A stretch of 64,000 bases of DNA from Microglena sp. YARC (lineage: Eukaryota; Chlorophyta; Chlorophyceae; Chlamydomonadales; Chlamydomonadaceae): the NCBI GenBank assembly GCA_022414725.1, contig CM039462.1:14019233-14083232 (forward strand), read 5' to 3'. Shown piece after piece: positions 34,901 through 49,900 of the stretch. Below the pieces are notes generated by a model. The model saw only the letters and a list, made by a program, of their open reading frames with translations, searched no databases and was not told the DNA's origin. Position numbers and translations under genes: made by a program. Positions within the stretch are counted from its first letter, which is position 1; every line of letters starts with the position of its first letter.

Positions 34901-37900
34901 CCATGTAAACGCAGCAATACCTTTAATACTATGTAAACGCATGTAAACGCATGTAAACGCATGTAAACGCAGCAATACCTTTAATGCCATGTAAACGCAT
35001 GTAAACGCATGTAAACGAAGCAATACCTTTAAAATACCGCATGTAAACGCATGTAAACGCATGTAAACGCATGTAAACGCAGCAAATAACCTTTCAATAC
35101 CATGTAAACGCATGTAAACGCAGCAATACCTTTAATACCATGTAAACGCATGTAAACGCACGTAAACGCAGCAAATACCTTTACATGTAAACCATGCATG
35201 TAAACGCATGTAAACGCATGTAAACGCAGCAATACCTTTTATACCATGTAAACGCAGCAATACCTTTAATACCATGTAAACGCATGTAAACGCATGTAAA
35301 CGCATGTAAACGCATGTAAACGCAGCAATACCTTTAATGCCATGTAAACGCATGTAAACGCATGTAAACGCAGCAATACCTTTAATACCATGTAAACGCA
35401 TGTAAACGCATGTAAGCGCATGTAAACGCATGTGAACGCAGCAATACCTTTAATTCCATGTAAACGCATGTAAACGCGCGCATGTAAACGCATGTAAACA
35501 GCAATACCTTTAATACCATGTAAACGCATGTAAACGCATGTAAACGCAGCAATACCTTTAATACCATGTAAACGCATGTAAACGCAGCAATACCTTTCAT
35601 ACCATGTAAACGCATGTAAACGCAGCAATACCTTTAATACCATGTAAACGCATGTAAACGCATGTAAACGCCGGTAAACGCAGCAATACCTTTAATACCA
35701 TGTAATACCATGTAAACGCATGTAAACGCATGTAAACGAAGCTATACCTTTCATACCATGTAAACGCATGTAAACGCATGTTAATGCAGCAATACCTTTA
35801 ATGCCATGTAAACGCATGTAAACGCATGTAAACGAAGCAATACCTTTAATACCATGTAAACGCATGTAAACGCATGTTAATGCAGCAATACCTTGAATGC
35901 CATGTAAACGCATGTAAACGCATGTAAATGCATGTAAACGCAGCAATACCTTTCATACCATGTAAACGCATGTAAACGCAGCAATACCTTTAATACCATG
36001 TTAACGCATGTAAATGCATGTCAACGCATGTAAACGAAGCAATACCTTTAATACCATGTAAACGCATGTAAACGCAGCAATACCTTTCATAACATGTAAA
36101 CGCATGTAAACGCAGCAATACCTTAAATACCATGTAAACGCATGTAAACGCATGTAAACGCATGTAAACGCAGCAATACCTTTAGTACCATGTAAACGCA
36201 TGTAAACGCAGCAATACCTTAAATACCATGTAAACGCGTGTAAACGCAGGTAAACGCAGCAATACCTTTAATGCCATGTAAACGCATGTAAACGCATGTA
36301 AACGCAGCAATACCTTTAATGCCATGTAAACGCATGTAAACGCATGTAAATGAAGCAATACGTTTAATACCATGTAAACGCATGTAAACGCAGCAATACC
36401 TTTAATACCATGTTAAAGCATGTAAACGCATGTCAACGCATGTAAACGAAGCAATACCTTTAATACCATGTTAACGCATGTAAACGCATGTAAACGCATG
36501 TAAACGCAGCAATACCTTTCATACCATGTAAACGCATGTAAACGCAGCAATATCTTTAATACCATGTAAACGCATGTAAACGCAGCAATACCTTTAATAC
36601 CATGTAAACGCATGTAAACGCATGTAAACGCAGCAATACCTTAAATACCATGTAAACGCATGTAAACGCAGCAATACCTTTAATGCCATGTAAACGCATG
36701 TAAACGCATGTAAACGCTTGTAAACGCAGCAATACCTTTAATACCATGTAAACGCATGTAAACGCATGTAAACGCAGCAATACCTTTAATGCCATGTAAA
36801 CGCATGTAAACGCATGTAAACATGAAGCATGTAAAATATCATTTAAATACCATGTAAACGCATGTAAGCGTATGTAAACGCATGTAAACGAAGCAATACC
36901 TTTCATACCATGTTAACGCATGTAAACGCAGCAATACCTTTGATACCATGTAAACGCATGTAAACGCATGTAAACGCAGCAATACCTTTAATGCCATGTA
37001 AACGCATGTAAACGCATGTAAACGCAGCAATACCTTTAATACCATGTAAACGCATGTAAACGCATGTAAACGCAGCAATACCTTTAATGCCATGTAAACC
37101 ATGTAAACGCATGTAAATAGCAATACCTTTAAATGCATGTAATGCATGTAAACGCATGTAATGAAGCAATACCTTTCATACCATGTAAACGCATGTAAAC
37201 GCAAACGCAGCAATACCTTTAATCATGTAAAGCATGTAAACGCATGTAAACGCAGCAATACCTACCATGTAAACGCATGTAAACCTAATAAATACCATGT
37301 AAACGCATGTAAAGCATAACGCATGTAAATTACGCATGTAAACGCATGTAAACGCAGCAATACCTTTCATACCATGTAAACGCATGTAAACGCAGCAATA
37401 CCTTTAATACCATGTAAACGCATGTAAACGCATGTAAACTCAGCAATACCGCTTTAATACCATGTAAAATGTGATGTAAACGCATGCTAAACGCACAATA
37501 CCGCCATGTAAACGCATGTAAACGCGCAGGCATGTAAACGCATGTAAACGAAGCAATACCTTTAATACCATGTAAACGCATGTGCATGTAAACGCATGTA
37601 ATACATGTAAACGCATGTAAACGCAAGCAATCCTTTAGATACCATGTAAACGCATGTAAAACGCAGCAATACCTTTTAATACCATGTAAACGATGTAAAC
37701 GCATGTAAACGCAGCAAATACCTTTTAATGTAACGCATGTAAACGCATGTAAACGCATGTAAACGCATGTAAACGCATGTAAATAGCTTTATAACCATGT
37801 AAACCATGTAAACGCAGCAATACCTTTAATACATGTAAAACGCATGTAAACGCATGTAAACGCAGCAATACCCTTTTAAACCATGTAAAACGCATCGTAA

Positions 37901-40900
37901 ACGCCAATACCCTTTAATACCATGTAAACGCATGTAAACGCAAACGAATGTATAACGCATGTAAACGCGCATGTAAACGCATGTAAACGCAATACCACCA
38001 CGCATGTAAACGCATGTGAACGCATGTAACGCAGTACGCATGTAAATCCGCATGTAAACGCATAGCATGTAAACGCATGTAAACGCAGCAATACCTTTGA
38101 TACCATGTAAACGCATGTAAACGCATGTAAACGAAGCAATACCAAGCATGTAAACGCCACGCCAATACCCATAATACGCATGTAAACGCATGTAAACGCA
38201 GCAATACCTTTAAATGCCATGTAAACGCATGTAAACGCATGTAAACGCAGCAATACCTTTAATGCAATGTAAACGCATGTCATGTAAACGCAGCCATGTA
38301 AACGCATGTAAAAAACGCAGCAATAACAATACCATGTTAAAATGCATCATGTAAACATGTAAACGCATGTAAACGCGCAATACCATGTCAAGCGCATGTA
38401 AACGCATGTAAACGCAGGCAATACCTTTATACCATGTAAACGCATGTAAAACGTTAAACCAGCAATACCATAATACCATTAAACCATGTAAACGCAGCTG
38501 TACCATGTAAACGCATGTAAACGCATGTAAACGCAGCAATACCTACGCATGTAAACGCATGTAAACGCAGAATACCATGTAACGCATGTAAACGCAGCAA
38601 TACCTTTAATCCATGTAAAACGCATGTAAACGCATGTAATAAAACGCAGCAATACCTTTATACCATGTAAACGCATGTAACACAGCAATACCTTTCATAA
38701 CGCATGTAAACGCATGTAAACGCAGCAATACCTTTAATACCATGTCATGTAAACGCATGTAAAAAAATCCATGTAAACAAAGCACGCATAAATGCATGTA
38801 AACGCATGTAAACGAAGCAATACCTTTAATACCATGTAAAACGCATGTCATAAAGGCAAGCAATACCTGTTAAATACGATGTTAAAGCATGTCAACGCAT
38901 GTCAACGCATGTAAACGTAAAACCAATACATGTATACCATGTAAACGCATGTAAACCGCATGTAGTAATGCAGCAATACCTTTTCATACCATGTAAACCA
39001 CATGTGTTAAACGCAGCAATACCTTTAATACCATGTAACCGAAACGCATGTAACGCATGTAAACGCGCAGCAATACCCCTTTAATATACCATGTAAACGC
39101 ATGTAAACGCATGTAAAACGCAGCAATTACCTTTAATGCCATGTAAACGCATGTAAACGCATGTAAACGCAGCAATACCTTTAATACCATGTAAACGCAT
39201 GTAAACGCATGTAAGCGCATGTAAACGCATGTAAACGCAGCAATACCTTTTATACCATGTAAACGCAGGTAAACGCAGCAATACCTTTAATACCATCTAA
39301 ACGCATGTAAACGCAGCAATACCTTAAATACCATGTAAACGCATGTTAACACATGTAAATGCAGCAATACCTTTAATACCAGGTAAACGCAAGTAAACGG
39401 ATGTAAACGCATGTAAACGAAGCAATACCTTTAATACCATGTAAACGCATGTAAACGCATGTAAACGCAGCAATACCTATAATACCATGTAAACGCATGT
39501 AAACACAGCAATACCTTTCATACCATGTAAACGCGTGTAAACGCAGCAATACCTTTCATACCATGTAAACGCATGTAAACGCATGTAAACGCATGTAATC
39601 GTATGTAAACAAAGCAATACCTTTAATGCCATGTAAACGCATGTAAACGCATGTAAACGCATGTGAAGCAAACCTCATACCATGTAAACGCATGAAACGC
39701 ATGTAAGCGCATGTAAACGCAAGTAACCGCAGCAATACCTTTCAGACCATGTAAACGCATGTAAACGCAGCAATACCTTTAATACCATGTAAACGCATGT
39801 AAACGCAGAAATACCTTTAATCATGTAAACATGTAAACGCATGTAAACGCATGTAACGCATGTAAACGAAGCAATACCTTTAATACCATGTAAACGCAGT
39901 AAACGCATGTAAACGCGCATTGTAACGCAGAAATAAACGCAGCAATACCTTTAATACCATTGTAAACGCATGTAAACGGCAATACTAATCCATGTAAACG
40001 CATGAAACAGCAATACCTAAACCATGTAAACGCATGTCATGTGCGAAGCATACCTTTAATACCATGTAAACGCATGTAAACGCGCAGCAATACCTTTCCA
40101 TGTAAACCATTGTAAACGCATGTAAACGCATGTAAACGCCAGCAATACTTTACGCTACCATGTAAACGCATGTAAACGAAGCAATACCTTTACATACCAT
40201 GTAACGCTGTAAACGCATGGTAAACGCAGGTAAACGCAGATACCATGTAAACGCATGTAAACGCAGCAATACCTTTAATACCATGTAAACGCATGTAACA
40301 CAGTATGTAAACGCATGTTAACAGCAGCAATACTTTCATACCATGTAAACGCATGTAAACGCATGTAAAACGCATGTAAACGCAGCAATACCTTTAATAC
40401 GCATATCAGAAACGCATGTAAACGCGTGTAAACGCAGCAAATACCTTTACCATACCATGTAAACGCATGTAAACGCATGTAAACGCATGTAGGACGCAAA
40501 CGCATGTAAACGCATGTAAACGCAGCAAATACCTTTAATACCATGTAAAACGATGTAAACGCATGTAACGCAGCAATACCTACCATTAATACCATGTAAA
40601 CGCATGTAAACGAAGAATACCAATACCATGTTAATGTAAACGCATGTAAACGCATGTAAACGCAGCACATACCTTAATGCCATGTACATGTAAACGCATG
40701 TAAATTGTAACGCATGTAAACGCAGCAATACCTTTTACTACCATGTAAACGCATTAAACGCAGGCATTGCATAAACGCATGTAAAGCAATACCTTTAATA
40801 CCATGTAAACGCAAAACGCATGTAAAACGCATGTTAAACGCATGTAAACGAAGGTAAACGCAGCAAACCATTTTAATGTAAATGCATGTAAACGCGCAAT

Positions 40901-43900
40901 ACGCATGTAAACGCATGTAAACGCATGTAAACGCAGCAATACCTTAATACCATGTAAACGCATGTAAACGCATGTACGCATGTAAACGCAGCAATACCTT
41001 TCATACCATGTAAACGCATGTAAACGCGCATTAAACGCATGTAAACGCATGTAAACGCAGCAATACCTTTTTAATTTAACGCATGTAAACGCATGTAAAC
41101 GCAGCATAAAATAACGCATGTAAACGCAATGTAAACGCAGCAATACCTTTAATACCATGTAAACGCATGTAAACGCATGTAAACGAGCAATACCTTTAAT
41201 ACCATGTAAACGCATGTTAAACGCATGTAAACGCATGTAAAAACAATATTCCATGTGTCATAACGCATGTAAACGCATGTAAACGCGAGCAATACCCTTA
41301 ATACCATGTAAACCATGTAAACGCATGTAAACGCATGTAAACGCAGCAATACCTTAATTGTAACGCATGTAAACGCATGTAAACCATGTAAGCAGCAATA
41401 CCTTTAATACCAGATGTAAACGCATTGTAAACGATGTAAAACGCAGCAATACCTTTTAATACCATGTAAACGCATGAGAAGCATAAACGCATGTAAACGC
41501 ATGTAAACGCAGCAATACCTCGTAAAATAATACCATTGGTAAACGATGTAAACGCAGCAATACCTTTCCAAAGTTTTAAAAAAACCCGCATTTAAATGGC
41601 AGTGGTACATACTTAATCATTCAACCATGTAAACGCATCGGTTAAATGTACCTTTAATACCATGTAAAGCGCATGTAAAGGCCAGCAATACCTTATAAAC
41701 GCATGTAAACGCATGTAAACGCATGTTAAACGCAGCAATACCTTTCATACGCATTGTAAACGCATGTAAACGAAGCAAATACCTTTTAATACATGTATGT
41801 AAACGCATGTCAACGCATGTAAACGCATGTAACGCAGCAATACCTTAAAATACCATGTAAACGCATGTAAACGCATGTAAACGCATGTAAACAGAGTAAA
41901 CCTTCAATACCCGCAATGTAACGCATGTAAACGCAGCAAATACCTTTTCATACCAGCATGTAAACGCAGCAATACTTTAATAACCATGTAAACGCAACGC
42001 ATGTACGCATGTAAACGCAAGCATACCTTTCATACCATGTAAACCGCAGATGTAAACGCATCGTAAAACAAAAGCAATACCTTGAATACCAGAATAAACG
42101 CATTATATAAACGCATGTACGCAGCAATACCTTACTTTTGACGCATGTAAAACCAGCAATACCTTTAAACATGTAAACGCATGTAAAAACGCATGTAACG
42201 CAGCATTAAATCACCATGTAAACGCATGGAAACGCATACATGTAAGTACAAACGCGCATATGTAGCATGTAAACGCATGTAAACGCAGCAAATACTTTTC
42301 AATACCTAGTAAAATAAAGATTAACGCAATGATACTCGCATGTTAAACGCAGCATGTAAACGCATGTAACCCATGTAACATGTAAATCGCAGCAACGCAT
42401 GTAAACGCGGTAAACCACCCTGAAACACATGTAAACGCATGTAAACGAAGCAATACCTTTTAATACCAATGTTTCATATAAAATGCATGTAAATTACCTT
42501 TAATGAACGCATGCTTATGCATGTAAGACGCAAACGCATGTAAACGCGCACATGTCAAAAAACCGCGACAACAGTAAGCAGCCTACAACAAAAACCTTCA
42601 TGCTCAACATGTAAACGTATAACCATGTAAATGCATGAAACAAGGTAACGCAGCAATCCCTCTTAAGTACAGTAACACGGCAGTGCAGCAATAACCTTTA
42701 ATAACCATGTAAGCGCAATGTTAAAGCATGTAACCGACTGCATGTGAGATGTGCAATACTTTAATATAACGCATGTAAAACGATGGAAGCAATACCGTTT
42801 AAATATCCAAACGCATGTAAATGCCATGTAAAACACATGTAAATGACAGCATACCTTTTATACTGTAAACATGACGCATGTAAACAGAACAGGCAATATT
42901 TCTTAATTGTAAACGATTGTAACCGCAATAACTTTAATACAAGTAAAACGATGTAAACGAAATGTAAAAGCAGCAATACTTTCAATACAGTAAACGCAGC
43001 ATAACCATGTAAATGCATGTAAATCGCAGCAATACTTTAATCACCATGTAAACGAATGTAAAACGCTGTAACGCAGCAATACTTTAAGTTACCATGTAAA
43101 CGCATTAAACGCATGTAAACGCATGTAAACGCAGCATACCTTTAAATCCATGTTAACGCACGCATGTAAACGCATGTAAACGCAGCAAATACCAGCAATG
43201 TAAACGCATGTAAACGGCAGCAATGACTTTAATAACCATGTAAACGCATGTAAAATCATGTAAACGCATGTAACATAAACCTAAACACTGCAGTCATACC
43301 TCTTTCATACATGCATTAACGCATAAAACGCTAGCAATACGCTTTAATACCAATGTAAACCATCCGTAAAGCGCTAGCGGCAGCAAGATCCTTTTTATAC
43401 CATGTAAACGCTTACCGCATGTATAACGCATAGTGTAAACGGCATGTAAACGCGCACGCAGATACCTTACTAATACCATGTAAACTGCATGTAACGCACG
43501 CCAGAATACCTTTTACCAATGTAAACGCATGTTTAACGCAATGTAAAACGCATGTAAACGCATGCAATACCTTTAAACGCATTGTAACGCATGTAAACGC
43601 ATAAAGCGCATGTAAACGCAGAAACGCAGTAAACGCAGTACCTTTTTCCATGAAGAGCAGTCATATGTAAAACGCGCGTTAACTCGATGTCTCTCAACGA
43701 TTAAAATGCAGCAATACCTTCGATACCATGTAAACGCATGTAACGCATCGAAGCAATACCTTTCAATATATGCATGTAAATGCATGAAACACATGTAAAG
43801 CAGCAATACTTTAATACCATGTAAACATGTAAACGCATGTAAACGCATGTAAACGCAGCAATACCTTCTTAAAAGTAAACGCATGTAAGCAGCAATACCT

Positions 43901-46900
43901 TTAATACCAATAAACGCAGAAACCATGTAAACGCCAGCGGAACCTTTAATAGCATGTAAACGCATGTAAACGCATTAAACCCAGCAATACCTTAATACCA
44001 TGTAAACGCATGTAAACCATGTAAACGAGCAATACCTTTATACCATGTAAACGCATGTTAAACGCATGTAAACGCATGTTAAACGCAGCAATACCTTTAA
44101 ATTACCTAGTAAACGCATGTAAACGCAGGTCAACGCAGCAATACCTTAATACCTGTAAACGCATGTAAACGCATGTAAACGCATGTAAGTAACGCATGTA
44201 ACGCATGTAAACGCAGTAAAGCGCAACCTTAATACCATATTAAAACGCATGTAAACGATTAAACAATGGCGAAAGGAGATACCTTAATCCATATAAACGC
44301 GCATGTAAAATTGCATGTAAAGGCAGTAATACTTTGATACCATTAAACGCATGTACAACGCTCATAACCATGTAAACGCATTAAAACGCAGCAATACCTT
44401 TAATACCATTATAAACGCAGTAAACGCATAAGAGTAAATTCGGCAGCAGCAATACCTTTAATACCATGTTAACAGCATGTAAACGCATGTAACTGCGGTT
44501 AAACCCCGCGCAGCAATAAACCTTTAATACCATGTTAAACGCATGTAAACGAAGCAATACCTTTAATACCATGTAAACGCATGTAACGCATGAAACGAGG
44601 CATGTAAACGAGTCTAGATATAGTGATAAAGCAATACCTTTAATACCATGTAAACGCATGAAACGCAGTAAACGAAATACCTACGGAGTTCCATGTAAAC
44701 CAAGTAATAACGCATGTTAAACGCAGGTAAACGCTGTAGCAATGACCTTTTCAATACCATGTAATATAAACGCATGGTAAACGCAGCAATAGCCTTAAAT
44801 AATACCATGTAAACGCATGTAAACGTCAGCAATACCTTTAATACCATGTAAACGCAATGTAAAGTATGTAACGCATGAACGCAGGTAAACCAGCAATACC
44901 TTTCATACCATGTAAATGCAGTGTAAACGCAGCAATACCTTTAATACCATGTAAACGCAGGGTAAAACGAGCAATACCTTAATACCATGTAAACGCATGT
45001 AAACGTATGTAAACCGCAGCAATAAATACCATTAAAATACCATGTAAACGCATGTAACGCATGTAAACGCATGTAAACGGAAGCAATACCTTAATACCGT
45101 AAACGCATGTAAACGCATGTAATCGCAAGCAATACCTTAATGATGTAAACTCATGTTAAACCAGCAATAAACGCAGCAATACTTTAATACCATGTAAACG
45201 CATGTAAACGCATGCTAAACGCATAAACGCAAAGTTAACGCATGGCAGCAATACCTTTAACCCATGTAAACGCATTAATATCACATGAAACCATGTAAAC
45301 ACATGTAACGCATGTAAACGCATGTAAACCAGTAATTACCTAAACGCAATACCATGTAAACGGCATGTAACGTGTAAACGCATGCATGTAAACGCAAACG
45401 CACGCAGTATCATGTAAACTCATTAACGTCCCATACAGATATAGCCTTTAATACCATGTAAACGCATGTAAACGCATGTAAACGCAGCAATACCTTTAAT
45501 ACCATGCAAAAGTATTTTCTCAAGAAGTGCCTAATTTTCCTATACGTTTTTATACGTTTATATGTATACGTTTATACGGCTTATAAATAAATAAAAAAAC
45601 GTTTGCTTCCCAACCCTACTCATAACAAAAAAGTTATTTACCTGAGTCAAGGTCAGGGGGCCTGCTGCTGCCGTGCTGGCGCTAGCCGTCCCGCTTCCTG
45701 TCTCGTCAGCGGTTGATGCGGTTGCTGCTGTGCCAGCGGTCTTCACCTTCTCCTTCAGCTGCTTCACAAGTTCTAGCACCTCACACTTGGCAGCCTTGCC
45801 TGTGTCGGTCAGTTGATGTCAGTCGGTTGGCGTCAGTTGTTGTCTGTCAGTTGGTTGGTGTAAAGTTGGTTGGTGTCAGTCGTTGTGTCAGTTGGCTGGT
45901 TGGTGTCAGTTTTGTTGGTGTTGGGTTGGTTGGTTGGTGTAAGTCGGTTGGTGTCAGTCAGTTTTGGTGTCAGTTGGTTGGTTGGTGTCAGCTAGTTGGT
46001 GGTGGTGTCAGTTGGTTGGAGTCCAATTGTTAGTTGGTGTCATTGTTGTGTTGGGTAAATGGTCAGTTATTGATTGGTGTCAGTTGGTTGGTTGATTGGT
46101 GTCAGTCGGTGTTGCCTAGCCTTGCCTTGCCTTGCCTTGCCTTGCCTGTATTAGTCGGTTAACACCAGTTTGGTCTGATTGAGTCAAATAAGTAGGTACG
46201 CATATAAGTAGGTATGCAGTGTCATCCACAGGTTCAGATGCACAGGCATGGAACACAGCCCAGTGTTTTTATTTCAGATTTCTGCAGTCACAGGTGATGT
46301 AGCTACATGGGCTACTCAACCTGATTTCAGGATAGTTGTTGTAGGCCATCGCATGGCGGAGCGCGGAGCCTGGTGGGGTCAGGGGGCAGCGCGTCCCGAT
46401 ATCGGGGGGTCTGGGGGGCGTAGCATTCTACGGAATGGCGACGGAATGGCGACGCGTCGTCCGAAAAATGGAAACACTGAGGCACAGCTAGCTACATATG
46501 ACAAAATGCAAACGATGTTTAGTGACATCAAACTTTGAAGGCCTTCCTGTGCCAGTTGGGTTGGTTGGTGTCAGTGGTTGGTGTCAGTCAATTGTTGGTG
46601 TCCAGTTGGTTGGTGCAGTTGGTTGGTTGTTGTGTGTCAGTTGGTTGGTTGTGTCAGTTCCCTCCGTCATGTTGCCTTGCCTTGCTTGTATTAGTCGGTT
46701 AACACCAGTTTGGTCTGATTGAGTCAAATAAGCAGACACGCATATGCAGTGTCATCCACAGGTTCAGATGCACACGCATGGAGCACAGCTAGCTACATAT
46801 GAAAATGCAAAACGATGTTCAGCATGACATCAAACTTGAAGGCCTTGCTCTGCCAGTGTTGGTTGGTGTCAGTCAGTTGTTGGTGCCAGTTGGTTGGTGC

Positions 46901-49900
46901 GATTGGTTGGTGCCCAGTTGGTTGGTGGTCAGTCGGTTGGTTGGTGTCAGTTGGTTGTTGGTGTCAGTCAGTGTGCCGATTGCCTTGCTTGTATTAGTCG
47001 GTTAATACCAGTTTGGTCTGATTGAGTCAAATAAGTAGGTACGCACATGCAGTGTCATCCACAGGTTCAGATGCACATGCTTGGTGCACAGCTAGCTACA
47101 TATGACAGATGCAAACGATGTTCAGTGTTTGACATAAAAAACATTCATATGCACATGACTTAGGTGCACAGCTAGCTACATATGACAAATGCAAACGATG
47201 TTTAGGACATAAAACTTGAAAGCCTTGCCTCTGCCAGTTGGTTGGTGTCAGTTGGTTGGTTGATGACAGTCAGTTGGGTGTTGGTTGGTTGTGCTGTTGG
47301 TGGTGTCAGTCGGTTGGTGTCAGTTGGTTGGTTGGGTGTCAGCAACTCACTGCAGTTATATTTATTCATTTAGTCAAATAAGCATATACGCATATGCAGT
47401 GAAATCCTTACGCATGGAGCACAGCTAGCTGCATATGACAAAGGCAAACGATGTTTAGGACATCAAACACATTCATATGCACATGCTGGATGCACAGCTA
47501 GCTGCATATGACAAATGCAAACAATGTTTAGGACATCAACTTGAAAGCCTTGCTGTGCAGTCAGTTCACTGCATTTTTAATTATTTATTTAGTCAAATAA
47601 GCATATACAGACGCAAATGCAGTGAAATCCACACACATGGAGCACAGCTAGATATATATGACAAATGCAAACGATGTTTAGGACATCAAACACATTCATA
47701 CGCACATGCTTGGTGAACAGCTAGCTACATATGACAAATGCAAACGATGTTTAGGGCATGAAACTTGAACGCCTTGCCTGTGCCAGTCAGTTCACGGTGC
47801 AGGTTTTTAAATTTATTTATTTAGTAAAACAAGCAGATATCCAAATGCAATGAATCCACACACATGGAGCGCAGCAGCTAACATGACAAATGCAAACGAT
47901 GTTTAGGACATCAAACACATTCATACGCACATGCTTGGTGAACAGCTAGCTACATATGACAAATGCAAACGATGTTTAGGACACCAACCAAATTCATACG
48001 CACATGCTTGGTGCACAGCTAGCTACACAACATGCCAAATGCAAATGCACATGCCAGGTACATAATACAGGAACGCATTTTAGAGGTCCAATTTACTGGG
48101 GTGAAAAAATATAAAAAACAGAAGAAAAGCATTGTATACTGAGTAGCCTGTGAGACGGATGCAATATGCTATATTCCTTCTTTCTGTATTGGCTATCCTG
48201 TGGACTGTAACATCCATTCTTCCAAGATAAATAATATAGGGAAATATGTGGGGAACGGCAATACGATATCATATGATTTCATGTCATCATATGATACCGG
48301 GAGTCTGACTAGGCTAAAGTCACCATTTGTATACAATTTCATATGATGCGATTTGTATGATATCATACTTGCCTTCGGTCAACATCATATGATATGTCGG
48401 TCTCTAGACATATGTCCTTTTCGCTGGATTGGCTACCCCCTGGAATGTAACGCACATACTTGCAAGATAAATAGATATAGGGATCCCCCCCCCCAGCCCA
48501 CACACACACACAGGCACCCCCCCCTCCCCCCCCCCCCCCATACCCCCCCCCCCCCACACACGACACACAACACACACACAACACACACCACACACCACAC
48601 CCCAAAAGCCATACTGGGTAGCTTTAGAGGCGGATGGGGGAGAGTCATCAGGAACTGATGTCCCCTTGATAGGTGTAGTTGTGGGGGCAGCTGAGGATGT
48701 TGCTTTGGCAGGTAGAGAGCCTTGAACCTCCACAACTGGTACCTTGTCTTTCACTACTTTCCGCCCTGAGTAGCAGGTGCGAGGTGATTAGTGATGGTGA
48801 TTGGGCAGTTGTGGGGCAGCTGATGACTTGCTAAGGCACAGGGAGCTTGAACCTCTACACCTGGTGCCTTGTCTTTGCACCTTCGCCCTGTGTTGGCGCG
48901 TGAGTAGCAGCTGTGAGGTGATTAGTGATGGTGAGTGGGTGATGGTGATTGGGGCAGTTGTGGGGGCAGATGATAATGTTTCTCTGGCACGGGGGGGAGC
49001 TTTGAACCTATACACCTGGTGCCTTGTCTTTCACTGCTTGCCGCCCCTGTGTTGGCCGAGAGTAGCAGGTGCGAGTGATTAGTGATGGTGATTGGGTGAT
49101 GTGATTGGGGCAGTTGTGGGGGCAGCTGATATATTGCTTCTGGCACGGGGAGCCTTGAACTCTGCACCTGTGCCTTGTCTTTAACTGCCTTCCGCCCTGT
49201 GTTGGCGCGTGAGTAGCAGGTGCGAGGTGATTGAGTGATGGTGCTGGTGTTTGGGGAAGTTGTGGGGGCAGTTGATGATGTTGCTAAGGCAGTGGGGGAG
49301 CCTTGAAGCTCTACACCTGGTGCCTTGTCTTTCACTGCCTTCCGCCTTGTGTTGGCGCGTGAGTAGCAGGTGCGAGGTAGATTGGGTTGATGGGATTCGG
49401 GGGCAGTTGTGGGGGCAGCTGATGGATGTTGCTCTGGCAGGGGGAGGCTTGGACTTAACACATGGTGCCTTGTCTTTCACTGCCTTCCGCCCTGTGTTGG
49501 CGCGTGAGTAGCAGGTGCGAGGTAATTGGGTGATGGTGATTGGGGCAGTTGTGGGGGCAGCTGATGATGTTGCTCTGGCAGGGGGGGAGGCCTTGGACCT
49601 TTACAACAACATGGTGCCTTGTCTTTCACTGCTTGTCCGCCCTGTGTTTGGGGGCGCCGTGAGAAGCAGGTTCAAGGTGATTAGTGCTGGTGATTGGGTG
49701 CTGTGTTTGGGGGAAGTTGTGGGGCAGATGATGATGTTGCTAAGGCAGTGGGGGAGCCTTGAACCTCTACACCTGGTGCCTTGTCTTTCACTGCCTTCCG
49801 CCCTGTGTTGGCGTGTGAGTAGCAGGTGTGAGGTGATTAGTGATGGTGATCGGGTAGTGGGATTTGTGGGTAGTTGTGGGTAGGTGGGTAGTTGTGGGTA

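Noticed and set aside
33335..45400. Dozens of long minus-strand open frames reading [11 protein letters not shown]
   Set aside because: The 10-bp satellite unit and 18-bp spacer contain no stop codon in any minus-strand frame, so open frames arise automatically. There is no start context, splice signal or conserved protein.
33339..45510. CRISPR-like alternation of repeat and spacer
   Set aside because: The spacers (AGCAATACCTTTAATACC) are all the same, units vary in number, and the setting is a eukaryotic intron inside a transposon.
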